A stretch of DNA of 64,000 nt. It comes from Dichomitus squalens LYAD-421 SS1 (taxonomy: Eukaryota; Basidiomycota; Agaricomycetes; Polyporales; Polyporaceae). Shown here piece by piece: positions 47,501 to 57,540 of the stretch (position 1 is its first letter; every line of letters begins with the position of its first letter). The notes beneath the pieces are model-generated. The model was not told the origin of the DNA and did no database searches. It saw nothing but the letters and a program-made list of their open reading frames with translations. The translations under genes and the position numbers were made by a program. The DNA is taken from positions 2,601,667-2,665,666 of the forward strand of contig NW_006766883.1 of assembly GCF_000275845.1 (NCBI RefSeq), written 5' to 3'.

Positions 47501-49745
47501 TCACTGCTTGATGAAGGTGGTGAAACCCTGGAGGTTGAATGGGTCTAAGAGAGCGTAAGGTTAGCTTGGCCGGCGGCGAGGGATGGGAAGGGGGGACGTA
47601 CTGATGGTCACACCAGCGGCCTTGGTGGGGCCGGAGATGTCCAGGGTGCTGATGTGCTTGGCGTTACCAGCGGACTGAAGGGAAAGGACGTCGATCTGCG
47701 TGGCGTTGGGCGCAAGCACGTAAAGGAAGCTATACGAAGGCTTATGAGCGAGAGCGTAGCAGGAGTTTCTGCGTCCATATACTCACTCATTTCCGTTGAT
47801 CGTAGCAATGTCGTTGTCAATCGTCGCAGAGCCCGCGGTCTGGTTGTATTGCTGCAGGAAGATAGTCAGGACACGCACGCGGATAGCGGGAGATAACGAA
47901 GAGATACATACCGCAACGATGGTGGCCTTGAGGTTGTCGTCGACGTTGACCTCAGTGACGGTCGAGGTGCCGATGTCAGTGAGGTAGAAGTTGCCCGTCT
48001 TCTTGCTGAAGCTCGACCAGCACGTCGCGCTCTGCCCGCTGATCGGCACCGCAGATGACGCGTTCCCGCTGCTCAAGTCGAACACGTCGAAGCCGAGGGC
48101 CGGGTCCGTCGAGAGCAGCGCGTTCTTCCCGGGGATGAGGGTCATCGAGAACGGCAGCGCGCCGCCGGACGGCGGTGCGACGCTCTTGAAGTCCGCCGAG
48201 AGCGAGCCGTCGGCCTGAACGTCCCACACGGCGATGAAGCCGGGCGTGGGCGGGACCCCCTTGACGGACGCGAGGAGCTGCGAGCCGTCCTCGCTGAAGA
48301 TAACGTGCGAGGCCGAGCCCGCGGGGCCCGTCGCGGGCGTGGTCTGGTTGAGGTTGAGCGAGCGCTGCGAGTTCGCGATCGGCTTGAGGCCGGCCTGCTT
48401 GTCGACGTTGTAGCAGACGACGCCGTTGACGAAGCCACCGTTGAGCGCGCAGAGGCGGGTGCCGTCTGCGTTGAACGCGAGCGACATCGGGAACTCGCCC
48501 TCAGACGAGACCGGGTTACCGATCTGCTTGATGGCCGTGGGTATCTTGGGGTTGATCGAGAACAGGGAGATGGTGTTCGATCCAGGCTGGAGCAGTATAT
48601 CAGCACTCGGCGCACATGGGAGAAGAACCAGCTAGCATACATTCACCGTAGCGAGGACCTGGCCCTTGGCGGAAGCCTTGATGGCACCCTGGGCGAAGAG
48701 AGCATCGGGGCCAATGGGGTCCGTCTGACCGTGCGCCCCGCTTCCACCGGTGGACACTGCCCTGTCGAGGTTCTGCGGGGGCAAGGTTAGCCACAGTCTG
48801 NNNNNNNNNNNNNNNNNNNNNNNNNNNNNNNNNNNNNNNNNNNNNNNNNNNNNNNNNNNNNNNNNNNNNNNNNNNNNNNNNNNNNNNNNNNNNNNNNNNN
48901 NNNNNNNNNNNNNNNNNNNNNNNNNNNNNNNNNNNNNNNNNNNNNNNNNNNNNNNNNNNNNNNNNNNNNNNNNNNNNNNNNNNNNNNNNNNNNNNNNNGT
49001 CGCGGGCGTGGTCTGGTTGAGGTTGAGCGAGCGCTGCGAGTTCGCGATCGGCTTGAGGCCGGCCTGCTTGTCGACGTTGTAGCAGACGACGCCGTTGACG
49101 AAGCCACCGTTGAGCGCGCAGAGGCGGGTGCCGTCTGCGTTGAACGCGAGCGACATCGGGAACTCGCCCTCAGACGAGACCGGGTTACCGATCTGCTTGA
49201 TGGCCGTGGGTATCTTGGGGTTGATCGAGAACAGGGAGATGGTGTTCGATCCAGGCTGGAGCAGTATATCAGCACTCGGCGCACATGGGAGAAGAACCAG
49301 CTAGCATACATTCACCGTAGCGAGGACCTGGCCCTTGGCGGAAGCCTTGATGGCACCCTGGGCGAAGAGAGCATCGGGGCCAATGGGGTCCGTCTGACCG
49401 TGCGCCCCGCTTCCACCGGTGGACACTGCCCTGTCGAGGTTCTGCGGGGGCAAGGTTAGCCACAGTCTGATGTCTCGACGAAAGATACGCACCAGGGTAC
49501 CGTCCGCGTTGATGCTTGCGGCGATGATCATGTTCTCCTTCCCCTCGTTCGTGATGACTGCCAGAATGTCAGATGGTTGAAGGAGATCAAGAAGGCAGCT
49601 CCTTACAGTAGGCCGCGCCAGCAGCGTTGGTCTTCGTCTTGGAGGTCATCATCTTTGTGTTCGAGGCCCTACGTTGCATAGGCACAGCGGACACCAGCGA
49701 CGAAGCCGCGAGAACTGAGGTAAGGATAGCCGCGGAGAAACGCAT
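47501..49745 (-). CDS. Secreted beta-propeller protein, lactonase/muconate cyclase-like, interrupted by gap
   Basis: Start 49745 with a signal peptide (MRFSAAILTSVLAASSLVSA) and a likely basic processing site (MQRR). Later exons give VLATVN, GSNTISLFSINPKIP, GEFPMSLAFNADGTRLCALN, ASHVIFSEDGSQLLASVKG, FIAVWDVQADGSLSADF, PGKNALLSTDPALGF and FLYVLAPNATQIDVLSL, ending NPFNLQGFTTFIKQ. The repeated strand pattern (LxxSPDGxxL-like) is that of seven-bladed lactonase propellers (3-carboxymuconate cyclase-like); in basidiomycetes such proteins are usually secreted and of unknown substrate. A 198-N gap (48801-48998) and a duplicated 471-bp block interrupt the reading. If the block is an unmerged assembly overlap, the gene is intact at roughly 400 aa. 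Confidence 0.75.
48330..48800. repeat. Left copy of exact 471-bp direct duplication flanking a gap
   Basis: Matches 48999-49469 base for base where compared, with a constant offset of 669. It contains an intron and parts of two exons of the propeller gene. Confidence 0.9.
48801..48998. other. Assembly gap, 198 N
   Basis: Run of N between two identical copies of the same sequence. Most simply a scaffold join where two overlapping contigs were not merged. Confidence 0.98.
48999..49469. repeat. Right copy of exact 471-bp direct duplication
   Basis: Identical to 48330-48800. The right copy continues seamlessly into the N-terminal exons of the propeller gene, the left copy into its C-terminal exons. 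Confidence 0.9.
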
Positions 49746-49919
49746 TTCGAACGACGGGTTGTAGAGTCTAGAGGGAAGTCTTTGGGTAGTCGGATGGAAA
49801 GATCGTATGGGCGAGCACAGCTGCCTTGAGGAAATACGAAACCGAGACGAACGGAAAGAACGAGACAGGTAGGAAGAGGGAGGGAGGGGAAGTGAAGTTA
49901 GGCGGAGCCGGTCGAATCG

Positions 49920-49926
49920 TTTTATA
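49920..49926 (-). promoter_or_regulatory. Possible TATA box of the propeller gene
   Basis: TATAAAA on the minus strand, about 175 nt upstream of the ATG at 49745. This would leave a 5' UTR of roughly 140 nt. Confidence 0.4.
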
Positions 49927-52029
49927 CCGACTCGGGGTCCCAAACCATTCAGGCCTAGGAACATCAGATCAGGGCGTGGGTCCGGAGGCATAGCCGGAAA
50001 CCGACATCTCATCATCACCCGAACCTGAATGCAGCGGCATTGTTGCGCCCATAACTCCGGTACCGCTGCTTCGTTTGTCCCACGTGGCCCTTGGATACAC
50101 GTTGCCGATGACCATGGCAAGGCGGCCAAGAGACGCGCTGACGACGAAGTCCGCTTGACGCCCGCAAAGTCGTCTCATCCGGAGCAATCCCGCTGGCGAT
50201 GCGTGCTACATACGTCCAGGATCTCGGAGCGGCTGTCCGTCTAGCCTCGAGCTCGCTCGAAGCCGGGCTGAAAGCCTCACCAGGAGATTGGCCGGCTGAT
50301 GCACTCTCGATGTTTCGGTCGATGCAGTGTCAACAATTGAACCGCGGAGATGATGTCGCCTGAGAAGTCTTGTTATATTGGCCCACAGTTTGGGATTGAG
50401 ATATGCGCGCGGTGAGGGAATTGATATTTCTGCGCTGTCCTACTGGTTTCTTTGCTGGACACTGCGGGCCCCATCTTACAGCACACGAACTAGTGGCAGG
50501 CTCGGTCCTTACATACCCAGGCTGGCTGCATCACAATTTTCCTGGGACGTGACATGTCAGAGAGCGGACATTGGATAAACCGTCACGACGAGAAGACATC
50601 GCACCTCAGTTCAACATGACCAGCCTCACGAAGGCGAAGTTCGAGGTGGAGACCGCTGACCATGACGGCTACGAATACGCCGAGGGTTTCTACCTCGAGA
50701 CCTTGTATTCTCGAAGCGCCGTCTTCCGCGGAAGCCTGTCTTGACGACCGAGAGGGACGAGCTTGGGAATCATTGCAAATGGTCGTCAACGCCGAGCAGA
50801 GCTGGAGATCAAAGCGATGCGGCCATCCCCCCAGGCGCCCGCGGTGGGTAACGACCACCTGCCATAAACGGTATTGATGCCGCCCCTTTGCACTCCGCCC
50901 CCGCGAATCGAGAGACGCCTCCGCTTCGTCGCTGCTCATGCCCATGCATCCGTTGCTATGTTCCTTAGACATGTGGCTCATCTGGTTGTGGATCTGAGTC
51001 CTCGTATGAACCATTTTCTTGTGCCGGCTCACACTTAGGCGCTGACTAACATTGCCCCCGGTTGGTTAACCCTCGGCTACGGCGTGCCTCAACCCCTTGC
51101 CGCCGTTGCTCGTCCACCGTTGTCGAGAGGTTGCATGACGGATTTGGAAGGCATTGTCTTCGTCGGATTCCCACTGCTACTGTTGCTGAACGAGTTGGTC
51201 AGCTCCTCTCCCCCACTCAATCACTTACAACTCGTGCATTCGACCACGACTCCGGAGTCCGGTCGCCTCAGCGTAACCAGGGCCTGAGTTCTTGTCGATC
51301 CATCCCTTAGCGTATTCCACCGTGACAATGAACCCCGTGGGCAATGTCGGCGGAAACATGAACCACAGCGTTTTTTCATCAGTGTCCGCCTGCACCACTC
51401 GCGGGCTCTCTGATCATGTCGTTGCACGGCCCACGATCCGATGGAACACTACTAGATTTGGTCCGATGTCGACATGTTTTTGTGATCAAAGACAGGCTTC
51501 GTCTCTTTCCCCAAGCGGGGCTTTTCACCCCGGACAGCCCCGTGCCTATGCTGCTAACTAATAGACGCAGCCCACAATGCTTCCCGGCACATGTCTAGTA
51601 CCGCATTTGAGCTTGCCACCTGTAAGCGATTCCACACTCCTTACAAACCACTCGTCTCTCGCTCTCATGCCACCCTACTCCCATCTGTGATGCTGGACAC
51701 CCTTGTCTATCCTTCACCGTTTTGAGCGTAAGTCACCCGACGACGATGCGAATCGCACCCATCCCTCGAAGCCTCGGCTGCCTTCTGGACAGCCTACGAT
51801 ACACACCGACTAGACGGCTGTCTCAGCACGATGGCCAGCATGCTCTTATCTGCCATAATACCTCGTCATAGTTGAAGGTGCGGTGACGTGCATCACGGCC
51901 GACGCCAACAACCCATTCACCCATCTACATACATCACGAAAATGCCCCCATCCTGTCTCCTCCCAAAAGGCGTGGAACTCTACGGTCGGTGTGACACCGC
52001 ACCGTCAAAATCTCCCATTCATATCCACC
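49927..52029. other. 2.1-kb intergenic stretch
   Basis: No firm gene. A 43-codon plus-strand frame at 50616-50744 (MTSLTKAKFEVETADHDGYE and on) has coding-like composition but no support on either side; it may be a relic. The section from 51600 to 52000 is rich in C and T. Confidence 0.4.
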
Positions 52030-53180
52030 TCAGGCAGCGGAAGCCGTCACCTTCGCCCTCGCCTTGAACGCTTCCTTCACCATCAACCACTCGATGATCG
52101 TGACCCCGCTCCCGCGAAGAAAGTCGCCCACTTCGTCCCAAGCATCCGGCATCGTACATATCAAGTCCAGGTCGGCCGTCGTGACGATCCCAAGCGCGTG
52201 CAGCTGGGGGGCAGCGTTTCCCAGCGGACGACGGAGGCCGTCCAAGAAGATACGAGCGGCAGAAAGCGAGCAAGACCCGGATTGGGACGCCGCTTCGGGT
52301 ATTAGGGTATGGTCATTTTCCGTCTTGAATCGCATGTGGGGGACCCCGGGCGGATAGTCGTCAGGCCAAGTTCGGGCCGAGGAGGTTGACGAGCGGGTGG
52401 AGACACTCTGAGTCAAAGGCGGAGGAACCGAGAGAAGAGACGGCGAGACAGAAGCCCTGACGCTAGGGCTTGCGCTTACTGGGGACCAGATCGCCGGACG
52501 AAGTACGGAGACACGTTCCGGAGAGGGCGACGAGCTGTTCGGAGCAGCAGGCGAGAGAGGCTCAGGCGTGATAGCTAGGTTGTCGCCGCCAGAATCATTT
52601 GAATTGACGTAAACATTTGAACGGACCGAAGGGCTCTTCACAAGAGGAGCGGTCTCTGCTGGAGATGCGAAGCCATGTTCATAACAACAATTCTAGCAAG
52701 TCATACCACGCACCTGCATGTTCATGTTCTTGTGTCTCCTCTACGGAGTACTCCACGCCCTCCTCCTTTACGGCCTGCATGCCAGTACTCACTTCCTGGG
52801 CTTGCTGCCCGCGCGCTGCCGCCCTGGTTTTGACGGCCGAGGAGGCCTGGGGGGATCGATACTTCACATACCCCTCGCAACGCGTAACAATATGGTTCTA
52901 TGCCAGCGCGCGGACGTCAGCTTAGACATCGTCCCACATAAATCGCGCGCATATACTCAACTCGTATGGGAGTCGCCATCGCCCAGCTCTTATCGCACTC
53001 AGGACAATGGAATAGGTGGGTCTTCGAATTCCGCTTCAGCAGGAAACTGGCCTCGGGGTGGCTCTTGAAGGAGATCTTGGTGTACTGCTGGTGAACCGTC
53101 CGTCTGTGGTAGGTTCCGGACTTGTGTAGCTCTCCGCAGCAATAGAGCGGTTCCTTCAGTTCTTTGGGCCTGCCAATCGC
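52030..53180 (-). CDS. Zinc-finger-like / SAM-like domain protein (5' end uncertain)
   Basis: Read from splice joins. An exon near 53178-52990 encodes LYCCGELHKSGTYHRRTV, SHPEASFLLKRNSKTHL and FHCPECDKSWAM, a Cys-rich, zinc-finger-like module. A later exon (52880-52732) encodes KTRAAARGQQAQE and EEGVEYSVEETQEHEHA; the last (about 52663-52030) encodes a Ser/Pro-rich linker, then a compact helical end: IFLDGLRRPLGNAAPQLHAL, TTADLDLICTMPDAWDEVG and GVTIIEWLMVKEAFKARA. This C-terminal module resembles SAM-like helical bundles seen in basidiomycete proteins. The start codon and the number of upstream exons are not fixed. Function unknown; DNA or protein binding is a guess. Confidence 0.5.
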
Positions 53181-53292
53181 TCATCGTTAGCCATCCGTCA
53201 GCGGTGCACAAGGCTAGTCCGTGCCGCACATGTTGATTGTACGATAGCAGGAATGCTAGGAGGTTGATGTTAGGTGGATAGAAAGCCTGCAC

Positions 53293-53753
53293 AACATAGG
53301 TTGTGTTGAGTTTGATATACGAAGTACATCGCTTCGAACGTGACGGCGATCCATCGCTACTCGGCTCATGCGTAATCGGACTACTACTTTGTAACGCGTC
53401 ATGTCCGATGCTAAGAGATGCCGATGCGCTTTACGCTTCCTGAAACGCGTACATGTACTGCATGTGCCCTATATGCGTTTGGGTCGATCTGGCATTTGCG
53501 CTGATCTCGGGCTTGTGATCAATACGGTGTGACACCTAGGACACCGAACGGAGGGATGAAGGCGATGGTATTAGTAGAGCAGCTGCTGAAGAGACTTAGT
53601 GTACACAAGACGTCGTGATACAAATGACCGATCCACGAAACTCCCAGCAGGGGCGCATACTAACATATGCACAACAATGATTAGTTTGCAAACAAGCACG
53701 ACGTAAGTGATGCACGCACCGATATTATAATGAAAACGACATGCGATAATACG
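53293..53753. other. Intergenic
   Basis: Between the zinc-finger-like gene's 5' end and the ING gene's 3' end. May contain first exons of the former; nothing resolved. Confidence 0.35.
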
Positions 53754-55470
53754 TCATGCAGCATGGTTTCTAGCAGCGGACCGTCCGCCCGCGGACCTCT
53801 TCTTCCCGCCCCTCCCGGACTTCTTCTGGTTTTGACGCCTCTCGAGGCACTTGCTGCAGTACCACGTGCCCGCAGGCAAGACAGTGAGTCCAACGCACGC
53901 GATGTGGAACTGGACACATACATCCTCATCAGATCATGACACGGAAGAGACAAAAACGAGAACGCCGGCACTCACCCACTCCCTCTCGCAATCCTCGTCA
54001 TCACACGCGATCATCTCGCCGTAGCTCACCGACTCACAGAAGCAATATGTCTTGTTATCCTCTGCGTCCCCGTCAGGCTCGCCGCCCGCGCTCATGGTTC
54101 CGTCGTTCCCATCCGCCGCCGGCACCTGCGGGAAGGTGTTGCGCACGACGGGCATCCCCGGGCCCTCGAGTTGGCCGTGCGGCCACTCTGAGACTATCCC
54201 ATTACTCATCGCGCGTGTAGAAGGTGGATCCGGTATGATACCCGTCTGGTTCGACAGATACGGCTGAGGCAAGGATGGGTGGCTTGTGGACGGAGGCTGA
54301 GCGCTGTAGGCATCGCGGCGGGCCGCGGCCTCCTGCGCGCGTTTGTTGGAGGCAGAATTGCTGGCTGCGCGGTTGGAAGCAACAGTATTGGGTTGGGCAA
54401 CGAAGTGCTGGGGAAGGTGCGATGCGAGGGAAGCGACAGATTCGGTGGGGGACGCGGCCCTGTCGGCGGCAGGGACCCTAGAGTACGGGTGTCAGATAGG
54501 CGCACAAAGAACGGTATCGTAGAGAATGCGCAAGGTGGCCGCGGTATCCCCCAAGGCAACGACAGAAACGCATTCGAAGCGTGAGCCTCGAAGGGTGCGG
54601 CATGGCGATGCCCCCGCCACAGGCGCGTCTCGCGCGACTCTGGACAGACGCCCGACAACGAGTACCCCGAAGGTGCCAGGACCATCAGGGACAGCGGCGA
54701 CGAGATAGGGTCGCTCCAGACACAACGATGCGCGATGCATGATATATGATGTGCAAGTAGAAGACAACGACGGACTTTTTGTTCCTCGCTCCGTTCCTCT
54801 GCCTCGGGGCCGGACCACCCTCGAGACGCTCCTTCTTGCTCGGCGTCCTGGTGACATCGACGTCGTCGTCCCTCGGCGCCCGCCTCTTCTTCTTCTCCGG
54901 ACTGGGGTCTGTGCCATTCAGCAGCAAGCCGCCGTAGGCTGTGTTCGCGCCAGCCTGCCGTCGGTTCCGACGCCCGCCCTCGCCGGTCATGCCGGGCGGG
55001 TAGTACTGCTTGGACGTTACGTGCGGGTACACCGTTTTCCTCCCGAGCTGCTCAGCGATCTTCAAGAACTCCCTGTCGGGCATGCGGTCCAGAAGAGCTC
55101 GCATGTGTGTGCGATGGGAACGGAGCCCGTCGGCGGCGTGGCATGCGACGCGAATCTTGTCCTCGCCGCCGAGCTTGAGGCGGGTGGCCTCCTCTGAGAT
55201 CTCGGTGAGGAGGTAGAGGCGGTCGTCGTTCGTGCCGGTCTTGGTCTCGATCATGCCTATGAGCTCGTTGATCTTCGCGGTGAGGAGGGTCATGGAGGAG
55301 GAGAGCACGGCGTCGAGCTCGCGCAGGTCGCCGTAGGAGCGGGAGAGGTCGATGGGGAGGCTGTCGAGGGTGTGGGCGTACTCAGAGAGGCAGGCGAGGC
55401 TGAGAGCGGTGTCGACGGCGGAGCTGGGGCCCGCTGGGTAGTTCATGGTGTGTTGTTGTCGACGAGACAT
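53754..55470 (-). CDS. ING-family PHD finger protein
   Basis: Subunit type of histone acetyltransferase or deacetylase complexes (Yng2 of NuA4, Pho23 of Rpd3L); the PHD finger binds H3K4me3. Start 55470 (MSRRQQHTMNYP); an alternative start is the Met at residue 9. The N-terminal ING helix domain carries LACLSEYAHTLDSLPIDLSR, LRELDAVLSSSMTLL and KIRVACHAADGLRSH (to about residue 130). A basic region with KKKRRAPRD and TPSKKERLE follows, then a Ser/Pro/Gln-rich linker. The C-terminal PHD finger reads YCFCESVSYGEMIACDDEDC, then CEREW, an intron, FHIACVGL and WYCSKCLERR, with the full set of Cys/His ligands and a basic tail. Two of the introns are long for this genome. Yng2 versus Pho23 cannot be decided by eye. 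Confidence 0.88.
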
Positions 55471-55710
55471 GGCGCCCGAGAGCAGGGGTACGTTGTGAGA
55501 GGCAGGCCGAGGGGAAGCTCTGGTCGCCGCTGGGGGCCCGGCCCTCCGCCACCCACGACAAACGCGAAAAGCAGGGGCGCTCATGCATCGGACCGCCGGC
55601 CCGGCAATCCTCACGCGAGGTGCGCTCAAGATTGACTCGGACGCGTCTGTCGACGACCATAACGATCTCCTCGATGCTCTCGCTGTCGTGCTGAGATGCA
55701 AGGCCATCGC
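55471..55710. promoter_or_regulatory. Compact bidirectional promoter, ING gene and DPH4
   Basis: 240 bp separates the start codons of two divergent genes, so their promoters must overlap. No TATA-like element is evident, as expected for housekeeping genes. Confidence 0.5.
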
Positions 55711-56148
55711 ATGCACGACTATTACTCTCTCCTCTCTGTCACGCCTTCTGCGACATCCGCGGAGATCAAGGCTGCGTACCATCGCCGCCTTCTCGCTTCG
55801 CATCCAGACAAACGCGCCTCTAGAACCCCGGAAGATGGCATAGACATCGGCCTGCTCAAGGAAGCATTCCGTACCCTCAGCACACCCGAGCTTCGGACTG
55901 AGTACGATAGGCTGCGAAGAGTCAACGGGAAGCAGCTTGGTCCTCGTCCCGCGCAAGTCGTCTCGCTCGAAGACTTTGACGAGGAGCCGGACTCGAGGTG
56001 GACGTACTCCTGTCGCTGTGGGGGCACCTATATCGTCACAGAGGAAACGTTGGAGGCGGGACAGCATCTTGTAGCGTGTGCGAGCTGCTCGGAGGTCGTG
56101 TGGGTGGGCTATGAATTGGCGGAGATGGAGGAGGAAGGTGGACAGTAG
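55711..56148 (+). CDS. DPH4: Diphthamide biosynthesis protein 4 (DnaJ/CSL zinc finger)
   Basis: J-domain protein that, with Dph3, supports the first step of diphthamide formation on elongation factor 2. Single exon, 145 aa. The J domain opens HDYYSLLSVTPSATSAEIKA and has the essential HPD in LASHPDKRAS, then LLKEAFRTLSTPELRTEYD. The CSL zinc ribbon has two Cys pairs, CRCGG and CASCS, about 25 residues apart, in WTYSCRCGGTYIV and LVACASCSEVVWVGYE. J domain followed by CSL ribbon in one short protein is diagnostic. An in-frame ATG at 55696 would add five residues; 55711 gives the usual start just before DYYSLL. Confidence 0.93.
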   Translation: MHDYYSLLSVTPSATSAEIKAAYHRRLLASHPDKRASRTPEDGIDIGLLKEAFRTLSTPELRTEYDRLRRVNGKQLGPRPAQVVSLEDFDEEPDSRWTYSCRCGGTYIVTEETLEAGQHLVACASCSEVVWVGYELAEMEEEGGQ

Positions 56149-57540
56149 CCTCCGTGCGCTGCGGCGTGAGCCTAGAGAGGGTGGAGAAAAACTGCAGCAT
56201 TGCGGCCTTCCCTCTAGATCACCGTCTTCTAGGCATGTGTTTTGCAAACAATTCAAGCGATCCTGTGGTGTCTAATGCACTGTTGTAGCGATCTCACCTG
56301 CCTGCTCAACCACACTAGCAACGGTGTCCTCGCGGCGAGTGACCACCGAGCCATTCGTCCGGCTCTGCTCAGAACCCCTCCGTCCCGCCCTCGATACAGC
56401 GCCGCTGTCAGTCGGAACCTGCTTCACACAGATCATGGCGATTCTTCGTTCCCGTCGCCTAGAGAGCTTGAAGCTGTAGCTAATGGGTACCTCCCATCTG
56501 CTCATTCAACCAGCCACATTTCGAGAATATGTGCCTACGGAATCCCTTCCCTTCGCACTCGTGCATCTCGCTCGCGCAATGAAACAAGCGCAATTGGCGT
56601 ACGTGCTGAGGTTCGTGTACAGTGCACTCAGTCATGACGCGCAATAGTTGCATGTACTTCCAGAATTTCCTGCCTTACAGTTCTGTCCCGATTCAGGCCT
56701 ATCGGAACGCCGAGCGGTGGTTCTGATCCGGCGCAGATGGCGATCGTTCCGGCCCTTTGTTGCCGGATAAGACAGAGGAGGAGCATGTCGCAATCCTCTA
56801 CTTCACTTACCGCCGTGGATCTGCTCGACGGAGACATGTGGGAGACACCATGTACTTCTCATGACGTCGAGACCACGCCGACGTCGTTCATCGAGGAGCA
56901 CAACTACTTACGCCAGCTCTCGCATTGAAATCTTCGTCATAGACTTGCTCCTGCGACCTCTCGAAGGCAGCTTGAGAATATTGACGGGTAAAAGCAATCA
57001 ACGTGCGATGCCAGTTCTGGGATTGGAAGAATGGATTGAGGCGAAGACAAACGAATTTCCTTCCAAGTAGGTACAGGGACTTTTCATCCCACGTAGTGTC
57101 GACAGCTTTTAGTATTCACTAGTCGTCAAGTTGCAGAGCATAGAATGACGCAGGTACAGGTGTATCCGGCCCGGGTGGGCATGAGCTCTCGCCGACAGAC
57201 ACCTAAAGCACCACTGCTTCGATGACGCAGAGCACCGTATGTACCTCGATATGCCTTGGTGGCGCGTAGAGTTGCATGTCAATGTGTATATGTTACATGA
57301 CGCGTCCAAGGACTTCAGTGGCAGGACATGCTGTACTTGGCCGAAGCAACTACACACAGTTCATTCGATGTACAGCTCCTACGATGCGATACGAGTACAA
57401 CGGAGGTAATGGCCGGACAACAACAGCGTCCCGTGCTCGGAGTATTGGTCTTATCTCAGTCGAGCAATGAGAATGCATTACATGCAAAGCTATATGATAG
57501 CACAAGACAACGGTACTCGTAAGACTCTCCTACTCGGATG
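56149..57540. other. 1.4-kb intergenic stretch
   Basis: No firm gene. A plus-strand frame near 56785-56928 (MSQSSTSLTAVDLLDGDMWE and on) and a minus-strand frame at 56628-56837 have passable composition but no splice or domain support. Confidence 0.4.

Noticed and set aside
48330..49469. True tandem gene duplication of the propeller gene
   Set aside because: The copies are identical and abut an N gap exactly; an assembly artefact is the simpler reading.
54685..56256. 523-codon minus-strand frame covering the ING start and beyond
   Set aside because: Only the part from 55470 is protein-like. The upstream half is antisense to DPH4 and was not accepted as an N-terminal extension.
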